Source of the DNA: CAYYKK01 sp046351395
Lineage (GTDB): Bacteria; Myxococcota_A; Polyangia; Polyangiales; Polyangiaceae
Direction of reading: 5' to 3'
Length of the DNA stretch: 64,000 nt
NCBI GenBank assembly: GCA_046351395.1
Contig: JAXLYP010000006.1
Coordinates: 327,065-391,064, forward strand
In this document: piece by piece, positions 43,667-52,082 of the stretch
How positions within the stretch are numbered: position 1 is the stretch's first letter
Layout of the letters: each line of letters opens with the position of its first letter
Notes under the pieces: model-generated
Databases searched by the model: none
What the model was told of the DNA's origin: nothing
The model's input: the letters and a program-made list of their open reading frames with translations, nothing else
Program-made: the position numbers and the translations under genes

Positions 43667-45709
43667 ATGCGCGTGGCGGAGGACAAATCGCTCGATAGCG
43701 AGCTGGTCGAGCTTGCTGAGGGGATCCTCGTGCTGGACGCCGATTGGCGCGTCGTTCGAGTGAACATGAAGCAGGAGAGCGCGATCGGGCGGCCCCGCGC
43801 GACGACGCTGGGCCAAACGCTCTTCGAGCTCGCTCCGCAGCTCACGAAGGACTCGACGTTTTACCGCGAGTACGCGCGGTGCATGAGCGAGCGGGTGACG
43901 GTGGAGTTCGAGGAGTACTGGGCGCCACGCGACGTGTGGATGCACGTGGAGGCTCGGCCGCTCTCGACCGGGGGCATCGTGGTGTTCTTTCGCGACGTCA
44001 CGGCGCGGCGGCGGGCGCAGGAGGCGCAGCGCGCGAGCGAGGAGCAGCTCCAGCTCAACGTCGCGGCGTTGAAGGCCGCCGAGGCGTCGCTCGTGGCGCA
44101 GAAGCAGCTCCTCCAGTCGCTCGTCGACGGCATGCCGTCGATGGTGGCCGCGTTCGACCGCGAGAAGCGCTTCGTGCTGATCAACGACGCTGGCGCGCGT
44201 GCGCTCGGCGAGCCGAAGGCGTCCGTGCTGGGACGGAGCGCCGCGTGGGGGCAGCCACCCGAGCGCCAGGCGTGGCTGCACGAGAGGCTCGAGGAGGTGA
44301 TGCAGACGGGCGTCGTGCAGCGCGAGGAGGTGGCGGTCCCGCGCGATGGCGACGCGCCGCTCCACCTGCTCGTGACGCGCTTTCCGCTGCGCGGTCCCTC
44401 GGGTGAGCTGAGCGGTGCAGGGGTGGCCCATACGGATCTGACCGAGCAGAAGCGCACCGAAGCGGAGCTACGGGAGAGCGAGGCGCGCGCGAGAGAGATG
44501 CTGGCCCAGCTCGAGAAGGAACGCGCGCTGACGCGCGCCGCGGAGGAGCGCCTGCGCCAGGCCCAGAAGATGGAGTCCGTGGGGCAGCTGGCGGGTGGCA
44601 TTGCCCACGACTTCAACAACCTGCTGACCGTGATCCTCGGCGGCGCCGAGCAGCTCCTCGGTTTGCTGAGCGAGCCGGATCCGATGCGCGAGGAGGTGCT
44701 CGAGATCGAGCGCGCGGGGCAGCGCGCTGCAGCCCTGACGCGCCAGCTGCTCGCGTTCAGCCGCAAGCAGGTGCTCGAGCCGCGCGTCGTCGACGTCAAC
44801 GTGCTCGTGCGCGACGCGACCCGGTTGCTCGATCGCCTGCTCGGCGAGAACATCGAGCTCGAGCTCGTGCTCGAGCCGAAGCCCGCCCCATGCTGGCTCG
44901 ATCCTGGCCAGTTCCAGCAGATCCTCCTGAACCTCGCGGTGAACGCGCGCGACGCGATGCCCGATGGGGGCAGCTTGCTCATCGAGACCGCGAACGTGAA
45001 CCTCGACGAGACGTACGCGTTCGAGCACCCCTCCGTCGCGGCCGGGCGCTACATCAGGGTGTCCGTCTCGGACAACGGGCACGGCATGTCCCCGGAGGTC
45101 CGCGCGCGTTTGTTCGAGCCGTTCTTCACGACCAAGGAGGTCGGCCGCGGCACGGGGCTCGGGCTCGCGACGGTGTACGGCATCGTGCGCCAGAGCGGCG
45201 GCGCGATCTGGGTCTACAGCGAGGTCGACCAAGGCACCACGTTCAAGATCTATTTCCCCGTGCACGAGGGCGAGGCCACCGCTCAGCCCGCGCCGAGTCC
45301 CGTGGCCACCACGGGAGGCCACGAGACCATCCTGCTCGTCGAGGATGACGCGCAAGTCCGCGCGACCGTCGCGCGCATGCTCCGCCGCAGCGGCTATCAC
45401 GTGATCGAGGCCTCGAACGGCGGCGAGGCATTGTTGATCTGCGAGCAGCACGGCGGCACCATCCACCTCCTGTTGACGGACGTGGTGATGCCGAAGCTCA
45501 ACGGTCGCAAGGTGGCGGAGCGGCTGCGCGCGCTCCGGCCCGCGCTCCACGTGCTCTTCATGTCTGGCTACACCGAGAACGCGATCGTCCACCACGGCGT
45601 GCTCGACTCGGGGATCGACTTTCTGCTCAAGCCGATCACGACGGAGACGCTGCTCGCCAAGGTGCGCGCCGTGCTCGACCGAGAACCGCCCTCGTCCCCC
45701 AAGGGGTGA
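43667..45709 (+). CDS. PAS-domain hybrid histidine kinase
   Basis: 680 residues and no membrane segment, so it is probably cytosolic. Two PAS domains (about 10-112 and 150-262) are joined by a helical linker. The HisKA domain carries the phosphorylatable His314 in AGGIAHDFNNLLTVILGGAE. The HATPase domain has LLNLAVNARDAMPDG (N box), SDNGHGMSPEV (G1) and GTGLGLATVYGIV (G2). A receiver domain ends the protein with ILLVEDDAQVR and LLLTDVVMPKLNGR, the latter with the phospho-acceptor Asp. No DNA-binding output. It looks like a stand-alone sensor for cross-phosphorylation; the response regulator is not in the window. Confidence 0.9.
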   Translation: MRVAEDKSLDSELVELAEGILVLDADWRVVRVNMKQESAIGRPRATTLGQTLFELAPQLTKDSTFYREYARCMSERVTVEFEEYWAPRDVWMHVEARPLSTGGIVVFFRDVTARRRAQEAQRASEEQLQLNVAALKAAEASLVAQKQLLQSLVDGMPSMVAAFDREKRFVLINDAGARALGEPKASVLGRSAAWGQPPERQAWLHERLEEVMQTGVVQREEVAVPRDGDAPLHLLVTRFPLRGPSGELSGAGVAHTDLTEQKRTEAELRESEARAREMLAQLEKERALTRAAEERLRQAQKMESVGQLAGGIAHDFNNLLTVILGGAEQLLGLLSEPDPMREEVLEIERAGQRAAALTRQLLAFSRKQVLEPRVVDVNVLVRDATRLLDRLLGENIELELVLEPKPAPCWLDPGQFQQILLNLAVNARDAMPDGGSLLIETANVNLDETYAFEHPSVAAGRYIRVSVSDNGHGMSPEVRARLFEPFFTTKEVGRGTGLGLATVYGIVRQSGGAIWVYSEVDQGTTFKIYFPVHEGEATAQPAPSPVATTGGHETILLVEDDAQVRATVARMLRRSGYHVIEASNGGEALLICEQHGGTIHLLLTDVVMPKLNGRKVAERLRALRPALHVLFMSGYTENAIVHHGVLDSGIDFLLKPITTETLLAKVRAVLDREPPSSPKG

Positions 45710-45776
45710 ACGCGACGAGCGGAGGTCGGGCGGATCCGTTCCCCTCGCGCCTGCGCGTCGCTCGAGCGACGAGGTG

Positions 45777-46229
45777 TCACCTCTTCGTCGTAGCGCCCTC
45801 GAGCCCCTCCGGCGTCGGCGTCCGGATCGCCATCTTCGCGGCGACGCCCTCCTTCGTGATGCTCACACCGAACTGGAACCGACCGGGCTCGGCGATCCCG
45901 GGGTCGAAGTCCCTCCCGTCGACGCTCGACGCGAGGCCGTCGGCGTCGAGCCTCAGGAAGAAATGCCGCCTCACGCGGAGCGCGATCGCGGTCGCGTCGG
46001 CGGGCGTCTCGACGAACGGTCCGTCGATCAGGAGCTCGAGCGGGATCGAGTCTCCCTCCTGGAATTCGACCACGATCGGGCGCCCGGGATCGATCGTCCC
46101 CGTGCCGAGCGCGTCGGCGCGGACGTATTGCGGCGCGGGTGTCGCCGCGCAGCCGACCAGGCCCACCAACGCGAGCGCGGCACCGAGGAGAGAGGCGGAG
46201 AGCGAGAGCGAACGGGGTCGAGTGAACAT
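45777..46229 (-). CDS. Lipoprotein under a BlaI-type operator
   Basis: 150 residues with lipobox LVGLVGC. The mature region is beta-rich (GTIDPGRPIVVEFQEGDSIP and IALRVRRHFFLRLDADG) without a known motif. The ATG at 46229 has a good AGGA ribosome binding site. An inverted repeat ACTAC-N4-GTAGT lies 19-32 bp upstream of the ATG and resembles the operator found at the blaI promoter next door. I therefore infer that the BlaI-type repressor controls this lipoprotein as a third member of the regulon. Confidence 0.75.
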   Translation of the reverse strand: MFTRPRSLSLSASLLGAALALVGLVGCAATPAPQYVRADALGTGTIDPGRPIVVEFQEGDSIPLELLIDGPFVETPADATAIALRVRRHFFLRLDADGLASSVDGRDFDPGIAEPGRFQFGVSITKEGVAAKMAIRTPTPEGLEGATTKR

Positions 46230-46247
46230 GGCATCCTGCTTTCTTTT

Positions 46248-46261
46248 ACTACGCTTGTAGT
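46248..46261 (-). promoter_or_regulatory. BlaI/MecI-type operator upstream of the lipoprotein
   Basis: ACTACGCTTGTAGT: a perfect 5-bp inverted repeat (ACTAC/GTAGT) with a 4-bp spacer. It matches the half-sites of the 16-bp palindrome at 47782-47797 and the established BlaI-type consensus of the form TACTACNNNNGTAGTA. It sits just upstream of the lipoprotein's start, where a bound repressor would block transcription. Confidence 0.6.
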
Positions 46262-46304
46262 TGTTTGGATCGAAGCGAAACGATGCGGTCCGCGAGGGCG
46301 TCGC

Positions 46305-47375
46305 TCACCAGTTGCCGAAGGCGACGGAGCGCATGGCGATCGCCCCGACCCACGCGAGGAGCGCGGCGCGGAGCCAGGGGCGGTCGAACCCGAGGCGAGC
46401 GCGGGGCGCGCCATCGAGGAGGAGGACGACCCGCTCGCCGAGCGCGCTGCCGTGCGCGCGCAGGACGGCGAGGGGAGCGCTCGCTCGCGCGAGAGAGCGC
46501 GCGCCGAGGAGCTCGCGCGAGCGGACGAGCGCGGACGCGAGGAGCTCCGGCGCCACGCCGGAGGAGACCGCGCCGTCGTCCGCGGCGAGCTCGCACCCTT
46601 CGCGGAGGCGCTGCTCCGCGCGGCCGATGAAGGGGACGAACCAGAACACGTCGCGGACGAAGCCGACCGCGGTGACGAGCGCGAGGTGGTGATGACGGAT
46701 GTGCGCGATCTCGTGCGCGAGCGCGGCGCGCCGCTCGAGCGGCGTGAGCCCGCTCCAAACGGGGCGCGCGAAGCAGACGAACGGGCGAAGAACGCCGCCA
46801 GTGAACGGAGAGCGCGCGGGCTCGTCCGAGACGAGGATCTCGACGGAGCGGAGGCCGACGCGGCGCCGTCCGACGAGGGACGCGCGCGCGCGTCGTTCCG
46901 TCCGATCCTCCGACGCACGGACGAACGAGACGACGCGCGAAGCGAGCCGCGTCGCGGCCACGGCGCCGAGGAGGAACGTGGCGAGGCCGGGCGCCCAGGG
47001 GCCGACGCGCTTCGTGAGGAGGGCGGCGACGAGATCGGGTGCGCTCTGCGCGTAGAGCCGACCGTCCGAGAGCGCGCCGAAGTGGAAGCGCATCTCCGGG
47101 ACGATATAGGAGAGCCCCCAACCGATTTGGAACGAGCCAAGGTCCTGTGGCACCCCCGCTGCGCGCAGCCAGAGGAACGAGCCGCTGGGCACACCGGCGA
47201 CGAGATCGATCGCGAGCTTCGCGAACGGCAGCGCATGCAGCGCGACGTCCGCCGGACCGGGTCGGGGCCGGAACGCGCGACGCGCGAGCGCCGCCACCAC
47301 CCAGCCGATCGCGAACGAGCCGACGCCGTTCAGGAGCAGGTTGAACGCGACGAGCGTCGCCGGAGGTACGCTCAC
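46305..47375 (-). CDS. BlaR1-like M56 membrane metallopeptidase
   Basis: 356 residues. Four or so membrane segments (FNLLLNGVGSFAIGWVVAAL, PWAPGLATFLLGAVAA and others) surround a zinc protease site LAHEIAHIRHHHLALVTAVG (HExxH). ELAADD, the third zinc-ligand region of M56 peptidases, follows. There is no penicillin-binding sensor domain at the C-terminus as in BlaR1, so the signal is unknown. Its start overlaps the stop of the BlaI-type gene, forming the usual blaI-blaR1 coupled pair. It would cleave or inactivate the repressor on induction. Confidence 0.88.
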   Translation of the reverse strand: MSVPPATLVAFNLLLNGVGSFAIGWVVAALARRAFRPRPGPADVALHALPFAKLAIDLVAGVPSGSFLWLRAAGVPQDLGSFQIGWGLSYIVPEMRFHFGALSDGRLYAQSAPDLVAALLTKRVGPWAPGLATFLLGAVAATRLASRVVSFVRASEDRTERRARASLVGRRRVGLRSVEILVSDEPARSPFTGGVLRPFVCFARPVWSGLTPLERRAALAHEIAHIRHHHLALVTAVGFVRDVFWFVPFIGRAEQRLREGCELAADDGAVSSGVAPELLASALVRSRELLGARSLARASAPLAVLRAHGSALGERVVLLLDGAPRARLGFDRPWLRAALLAWVGAIAMRSVAFGNW

Positions 47376-47770
47376 GTCTTCGGCTCCTTCTTCTTTCCGA
47401 GCCGCTCGTCGATGCGCTTCCTGAGCGCGCGCAGATCCTCGGTGGAGAGGTCTTCGTCGTCGAGGAGCGCGAGGATCGGCTGCGCGCGATTCCCCGGGAA
47501 CAGCGCGCGCTGGATGCGCGCGACGATCCGCTTCGTCATCGCGGGCGCGCGCTTCGCGGTGCAGTACACGTAGCGGCGACCGTCGCGCCTGCGGGTCACG
47601 ACGCCCTTCTCGTGGAGGCGCCCGAGCACGGTCATCACGGTCGTGTACGCGAGGTCCGTCCCGCTCTTCGCGAGCCGCTCCTGGATCTGCTGGACGGACG
47701 CGGGCGCATCGGGATCCAAGAGCCCGAGGACGCGCATCTCGAGAGGACCGAGCCCGCCTTCTGCGACCAC
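47372..47770 (-). CDS. BlaI/MecI family transcriptional repressor
   Basis: 132 residues from a GTG at 47770. It starts GLGPLEMRVLGLLDPDAPAS and carries the winged-helix recognition region LAYTTVMTVLGRLHEKGVVT then RRDGRRYVYC, as in BlaI, followed by a dimerisation helix. The track-length frame from 47944 is not needed: the N-terminal extension is out of family and would overlap the promoter. A TTGACA/TATCAA promoter and a palindromic operator lie directly upstream, and the start is within a few bases of the predicted transcription start. It forms an operon with the BlaR1-like peptidase. Confidence 0.88.
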   Translation of the reverse strand: MVAEGGLGPLEMRVLGLLDPDAPASVQQIQERLAKSGTDLAYTTVMTVLGRLHEKGVVTRRRDGRRYVYCTAKRAPAMTKRIVARIQRALFPGNRAQPILALLDDEDLSTEDLRALRKRIDERLGKKKEPKT

Positions 47771-47777
47771 GGGTCCG

Positions 47778-47805
47778 TTGATACTACGATCGTAGTAGAT
47801 GTCAA
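47778..47805 (-). promoter_or_regulatory. Autoregulated blaI promoter with palindromic operator
   Basis: On the minus strand a consensus -35 TTGACA (47800-47805) is separated by 16 bp from a -10 TATCAA (47778-47783). The spacer contains the perfect 16-bp palindrome TACTACGATCGTAGTA (47782-47797), the classic BlaI/MecI operator form. The -10 ends 8 bp from the GTG at 47770, so the transcript should start at or next to the start codon, giving a leaderless mRNA. This agrees with the absence of a Shine-Dalgarno. Confidence 0.75.
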
Positions 47806-48161
47806 CGCGGGCCCACCTCGGCCGTAGCGGGCGCCTCCCGATGGGTCCACCATCCGCCCAGGGGCGGGAACTCGTCGAGGCGTTCGAATCCAACCCATGT
47901 CGCCGGTGTTCCCCAAGTGTGCCTGTGGTTTGCGGATGCATCATTTGCTCTCGCTCGGATCCGGCATCCCCTCGGAAGACGGCGGCGAGCGCGGGTGGGG
48001 GAACGGCGGCGGGGTCGCCAATGGGTTCTTTTGCGACGCTTGCCGCATCAGCGCGTGGACCTGGTCGTGCAGTTGATCGGGCGCGCGGCCACGACCTCCC
48101 GAGGGGGCGGCGCGCGTGATTTGTCGCCGGCTCGCGTCTCTGACCGCGCTATGACGGCTTC
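47806..48161. other. Intergenic region between blaI promoter and SUFU-like gene
   Basis: About 356 bp with no gene I can support. Small open frames occur on both strands but are Arg/Pro-rich and have no start signal. It must hold the promoter of the gene at 48162, but I see no convincing -35/-10 pair. Confidence 0.5.
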
Positions 48162-49112
48162 GTGGCGTCGTACGAAGACACGCTCGTTCGGGGGTTCATC
48201 GACCGCATTTCGGGGCACGGCGTGTCGGGCGTCGAGAGCGGCCCCGCCATCCGCGTTGGTGAGTCGGAGGCGGTCCCAGGCCATCGGGTGATGGCGCTGT
48301 CCCGCGTCCTCGGGCGGCGCGTCGAGGGCACCAAGCTCATCGTGACCGCGGGCTTCGGCACTCGGCTGCTCGGTGCAGTGGAGCGGGGCAGTCTCCATCG
48401 GTTCGAGCTCATGGCCTGGGTCGACGAGATATCGTTGCCGGGCCTCTCACCCCCCGACGTTCTCGCTGCTCTATCGACGATGGGCCGAATCATCCATACA
48501 TCGGCCAAGCCCGGAGCCGCGCCGTGGCACGCGGGACATACCCTCACGTTCCCGGACGAGGGCCTCGCGGGGTGGAATCGATACTTGCTCGCGCGGGCGA
48601 TGCGCCCGGTCGACACGGAGTTTGGCGCGGTCGATATCGTGAGGGTGCTGCCCATTTCGCATCAGGAGGCGCTCGAGCTGCAGACGAGCCCGGACATGAT
48701 GGGTGGTTGGGGCCTCGTCACGCGCGTCGAGAACGCCGATTTGGAGGGCGTGCTCGCGCGCTTTCGCACCCCGCCCGGCGGGCCGCCTCCCGTCTTGCGG
48801 GTGAGTCGCGTCGCGTTCGAGCCGGCTGGAGATACCCTGCGTGTGTTCATCGACGACAGCCCGTTTCGATCGAACGCCATGCGGGACGTCGTCCTCGGCC
48901 TCGACGCGGGCGGCCATCTGCTCGCCGTGGAGCTCTTCGCTCACGACGGCCCGCGCGCGCTCCTTGCCCTCGGCCCGCGCGCGGCGATCGTTCGTCGCGC
49001 CCATGCGCGCGCGCTCCAAACGGACGCTGGTGCGCTTCTCTTCACGATGGCCGAGAAGCGAATCCGCGGGAACGAAGCGCATCCGCACGTGCCGTGGTCG
49101 CGCCTCGCGTAG
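48162..49112 (+). CDS. Suppressor-of-fused (SUFU)-domain-like protein
   Basis: 316 residues from a GTG start. The middle contains the pattern of bacterial SUFU domains: RFELMAWVDEISLPGLSPPD, VLAALSTMGRIIHTSAKPGA, HAGHTLTFPDEGLAGWNRYL and VRVLPISHQEALELQ. The C-terminal part (LRVFIDDSPFRSNAMRDVVL) is less conserved. Bacterial SUFU proteins are often immunity proteins or part of polymorphic toxin loci, but no toxin is seen next to it. It is 170 bp upstream of a lipoprotein gene on the same strand. Confidence 0.75.
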   Translation: MASYEDTLVRGFIDRISGHGVSGVESGPAIRVGESEAVPGHRVMALSRVLGRRVEGTKLIVTAGFGTRLLGAVERGSLHRFELMAWVDEISLPGLSPPDVLAALSTMGRIIHTSAKPGAAPWHAGHTLTFPDEGLAGWNRYLLARAMRPVDTEFGAVDIVRVLPISHQEALELQTSPDMMGGWGLVTRVENADLEGVLARFRTPPGGPPPVLRVSRVAFEPAGDTLRVFIDDSPFRSNAMRDVVLGLDAGGHLLAVELFAHDGPRALLALGPRAAIVRRAHARALQTDAGALLFTMAEKRIRGNEAHPHVPWSRLA

Positions 49113-49282
49113 CGCACGTCCACCGCTCCGTCGGTCCGAGCTCCCCGAACACGACGGCGCGTCACGCTCCTCGAGCAGTCGACGCCAAAAAAGCATGAGC
49201 GTCGGCGTCACGAAGCCCTCCGCCACGCCTCTATGCTTCGCAGAGGCGCTGGGCGAGGATGAACCAAAGGGAAAGCGTGAAA

Positions 49283-50569
49283 ATGACGGGTTGGAAGGTT
49301 GGGGCGACGGGGATTGCGGTGTGCGCGATGCTGGTGGGAGCGTCCGCCCTTGGGGGGTGCTCCTCCAAGTCGAAGAACGCCGCGGGGAGCTCGAGCGCGG
49401 CGTCCACCGCGTCTGCGGCGTCGAAGCAGCCACCCCCGTCGAGCGCGTTCCTCGACGTGCTCGGTGAGGACGGCTTGAGTCGCCTCGGAATGCTCGACGG
49501 GCCGCGGGAGAGCGCGCTCTTCGGAGCGGTCGCGCCGCACACGGACGTCGAGCCCTCGTACTTCTCGGCGGGGTGGATCGGCGTCGAAGCCGCGGAGGTG
49601 CTGAGGCGCGCGCGCACGGGCGAGTTCGCGAACACCACCGTCACGACGCCCGCGCGGACCTGCCTGATCTTCCACGACAACGGGATGGTGCGTCGGCTCA
49701 TGACGAACGACGCGATCGAGAGCCATGAGTACGCGATGAGCGCGAAGGGGAACATCCTGCTCTGGCTGCGCGCGATCCGGAACAAGGACCAGACGCGCCA
49801 GCTCGCGTTCTTCCACCAGGGCAAGGATCTCAAGCTCTACCAGGCCTGGGAGGGCAACGGGGCGCGCCGCACGGAGGCGCCCCCGAATGGTCTCCGCGAC
49901 TACATCTTTTCGGAGGCGAAGGACTGCTTCAACGCGTTCCACGCGAAGAACCCGGCGCCCGGTGTGGGGGCTACGGTCGAGGCCCCGCCTCCGCCCCCGC
50001 CTCCGCCCCCGCCGCCCGCGAAGGTCGAGAACAGCCATTCGTTCAAGGTCGACGCGGTGTCGTTCAGGCAGGGGGACTCGATCCAGGTCACGATGGGCGA
50101 GGCCCTCGTGCCGCCGCCGGGCAACCAGTTTTGGATTACGATGGTACCCGCCAATTCGCCCGACAGTACGTTCGGCGAGTGGCACTATCTGCCGAGCGGC
50201 GCGACGGCGGACTCGTTCACGGCGAAGGAGCCGGGCGACTACGAGATCCGCCTCCACGACGCCTTCCCGACGTTCTCGTACCGCGTCATGGCACGACAGC
50301 GCATCTCCGTGACCGCCGTCCAGCCCAAGGCGGAGGACGCGAACGAGGGGGATTGCGCGCACGCGTCCGCCCCTGGGACGTTCTGCAAGCTCGACACGGG
50401 CTTCCGGGGGTACTGCGAGCTCGTCGCGGGGACGTGCGTGGATCAATGTCCGGAGGGGATGGGGCTCGGCCCCGATGGCGCGTGTTACCCCGCAGCTCCT
50501 GCGAATGGCGAGTGTGGGGACGGCTGCATCGTCGAGTGGCAGGTGTGCGTTTGCCCCCCGGGGGATTGA
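49283..50569 (+). CDS. Lipoprotein with poly-Pro linker and Cys-rich end
   Basis: 428 residues. Lipobox SALGGC, a Ser/Ala-rich linker, a globular domain (YFSAGWIGVEAAEVLRRART, ESHEYAMSAKGNILLWLRAI), then a run of eleven prolines. After this a second, Ig-like beta domain (FKVDAVSFRQGDSIQVTMGE) and a Cys-rich end (CAHASAPGTFCKLD, CVDQCPEGMGLGPDGAC) follow. An AAAGGGAAAG ribosome binding site supports the ATG at 49283. Function unknown; the layout suggests a multi-domain surface protein. Confidence 0.78.
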   Translation: MTGWKVGATGIAVCAMLVGASALGGCSSKSKNAAGSSSAASTASAASKQPPPSSAFLDVLGEDGLSRLGMLDGPRESALFGAVAPHTDVEPSYFSAGWIGVEAAEVLRRARTGEFANTTVTTPARTCLIFHDNGMVRRLMTNDAIESHEYAMSAKGNILLWLRAIRNKDQTRQLAFFHQGKDLKLYQAWEGNGARRTEAPPNGLRDYIFSEAKDCFNAFHAKNPAPGVGATVEAPPPPPPPPPPPAKVENSHSFKVDAVSFRQGDSIQVTMGEALVPPPGNQFWITMVPANSPDSTFGEWHYLPSGATADSFTAKEPGDYEIRLHDAFPTFSYRVMARQRISVTAVQPKAEDANEGDCAHASAPGTFCKLDTGFRGYCELVAGTCVDQCPEGMGLGPDGACYPAAPANGECGDGCIVEWQVCVCPPGD

Positions 50570-50620
50570 GCGCGTCGAAGGACGCTCCGCCCGCCGATTG
50601 TCTGTGTGGGTCGGCGGGCG

Positions 50621-51086
50621 TCAGCCGACGATGTAGAGGAGCTCGACGGAGACCGACTTGAGCTGCACCGCGCCGCGTGGCGGCTGTGCGTACCGGATCG
50701 CCGAGAGCTTCTCCTGATTCTCCCAGATCGTGACCGAGATCGTCTTGCCGCTCTTCGGATCCTTCGCCAAATAGGATGCTTTCACGCCGGGCTGGTTGCG
50801 GAGCCACATGTGGAACGCCTTCGCCTGGTTCATTTGGAGCTGATCCGGCTCATGGTGCGTCGCGATGCGGCAGATGGACCGACCCGGGATGAGATCCGGC
50901 TCCGCGTCCGCCGTGGGCGCGGGCTCCTCCAGTGCGGGAGCGGAAGGAGCGGGAGCGGGAGCGGGAGCGGGAGCGGGAGCGGGAGCGGGAGCGGGAGCGG
51001 GAGCGGGAGCGGGAGCGGGAGCGGGAGACGTTCTGCGGCTTCACGACGGCCGCCGCGCTCGTCTGCTCCACGCTCACCCCTTCCAT
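50621..51086 (-). CDS. ABM-like small protein with Pro-Ala repeat linker, frameshifted
   Basis: The C-terminal part (RNQPGVKASYLAKDPKSGKT, SVTIWENQEKLSAIRYAQPP) has the ferredoxin-like pattern of antibiotic-biosynthesis-monooxygenase-type domains. In the same frame upstream are RIATHHEPDQLQ, ADAEPDLIPGRSIC and a long Pro-Ala repeat encoded by GGGAGC tandem copies. Beyond the repeat, the protein-like sequence (VEQTSAAAVVKPQNV from ATG 51086) is in a different frame. One base gained or lost at the repeat edge (near 51027) would join them. I infer a protein of about 150 residues. The Met at 50833 alone would give a truncated 70-residue product. Confidence 0.55.
50951..51027 (+). repeat. Tandem GGGAGC hexamer repeat, about 12.5 copies
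   Basis: A near-perfect run of the 6-bp unit GGGAGC from 50951 to 51027. On the minus strand in the frame of the gene it encodes Ala-Pro repeats. The unit length is a multiple of three, so copy-number changes lengthen or shorten the linker without breaking the frame, while a one-base slip at its edge does. The plus strand reading (Glu-Arg repeats) has no other gene features. Confidence 0.9.
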
Positions 51087-51453
51087 GACCCCCGCCGTGG
51101 AGATCCGCGAGCTGCGAACGGGCAAGCCGCTCGGCCGATAGGAGGAGACGAGATCGTCGGGCGAGGCGGGCCGGTTCGCGCTCCTCGAGACGAGGCTCTG
51201 GATGGTGCTCCTCGACACGGTGACCCAGGTCGCGACCCCGCTCCCCGTCTCCCCCAACTCCGCGCGCAGCGTCGTCGCCACGGACGACCGCAAGTTCGCG
51301 TGGGTCGCGGGGAGCCCATGGCTCGTCCCCGTTCGCGTCGCCGACGGGCGGAGCCTGGCGTTCACGGAGAGCGGGCCGATCACGGACGAGGGCGTGGTCG
51401 AGAGCGCCGCCAGCACCGCGGGGCGTACGCTATTCGCGGCGGTCCGAGCGTGA
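51085..51453 (+). pseudogene. Remnant of a beta-propeller-like gene
   Basis: MTPAVEIRELRTGKPLGR ends at an in-frame TAG (51139). The same frame then resumes as RFALLETRLWMVLLDTVTQV, SVVATDDRKFAWVAGSPWLV and VADGRSLAFTESGP, ending AGRTLFAAVRA at 51453. The pieces read like propeller blades of the lipoprotein type seen elsewhere in the window, but there is no signal peptide and no complete start. I treat it as a decayed fragment on the plus strand, antisense at its left end to the ABM-like gene. Confidence 0.4.
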
Positions 51454-51608
51454 CGCGGAGTCCGGCGGAGCGGGCGACGGGGACGCCTGCACAGTTCGTG
51501 CATCCGGGGTTGGTCGAGGACTTCTTTGCCGGGAGGGCGGTGGCGCCGGTCTTGGGTGCGGCGGGGGGCGTGGGAGGGGAGAAAGGCGACGGGAAGGATG
51601 GGAAGTAG
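51450..51608 (+). CDS. Short ORF, unknown
   Basis: 52 codons from a GTG that overlaps the stop of the preceding fragment (GTGA). The sequence PAQFVHPGLVEDFFAGRAVA followed by a Gly/Lys/Asp-rich tail looks like the end of a protein rather than a whole one. It may belong to the same decayed locus. No function can be given. Confidence 0.3.
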   Translation: MTRSPAERATGTPAQFVHPGLVEDFFAGRAVAPVLGAAGGVGGEKGDGKDGK

Positions 51609-51810
51609 GATTGGGGTCGCGTGGCGGCGCAATCGACGAGCCAGGCTAGCGCCGTGGCTCCGCGGTACGCTGGGCTAAGGACGGGGCGAGCGTCTAGCCG
51701 AGCTGACTCGAACAGCGCGCACACTCTTCGCGGGATGCTACGCGACGTCGAGCCCCCGTCCTTGCCTGGCGGTGGGGCGGCGTGGGGACCGAACCGCCGC
51801 CGGCGACCGT

Positions 51811-52059
51811 TCAGCCGGCGAGCTCGAGAATTACGCAGGGCGCACCTGCGTACGACGGATCGATCATCTCATCGCCGGACTGGGGGTCGGTTGCTCCGTC
51901 GACCGGGTTGCGGCCACGCCACAGCACGAGCAGATCGCCAAGCTCGTGGAGATCGATCGACCCACCACGGCGAACAAATGGCACACACTTTGCCTCCACA
52001 GTCGATAACGCGACACTGCTCCCCTTTTCGTCCAGGCGTTTTCTCGCTAAACTGTACAT
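51811..52059 (-). CDS. Small unknown gene divergent from darT
   Basis: 82 residues on the minus strand, unrelated to any family I know. The C-terminal half reads like real protein (GGSIDLHELGDLLVLWRGRN, then GDEMIDPSYAGAPCVILELA). The start is uncertain: ATG 52059 would leave only 23 bp to darT; a GTG near 52000 is possible. It lies between a region without genes (51609-51810, where I see nothing) and the toxin-antitoxin pair, so it may be part of the island. Confidence 0.45.
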   Translation of the reverse strand: MYSLARKRLDEKGSSVALSTVEAKCVPFVRRGGSIDLHELGDLLVLWRGRNPVDGATDPQSGDEMIDPSYAGAPCVILELAG

Positions 52060-52082
52060 CTGTTCAAGAAACGGGGGAGTCC

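Noticed and set aside
50932..51141. Plus-strand ORF with Glu-Arg repeats
   Set aside because: Reading of the hexamer SSR; ends at the TAG of the fragment and has no start signal.
51609..51810. tRNA or attachment site at the left edge of the island
   Set aside because: I looked for a cloverleaf and for direct repeats against the right edge near 60.9 kb and saw none.
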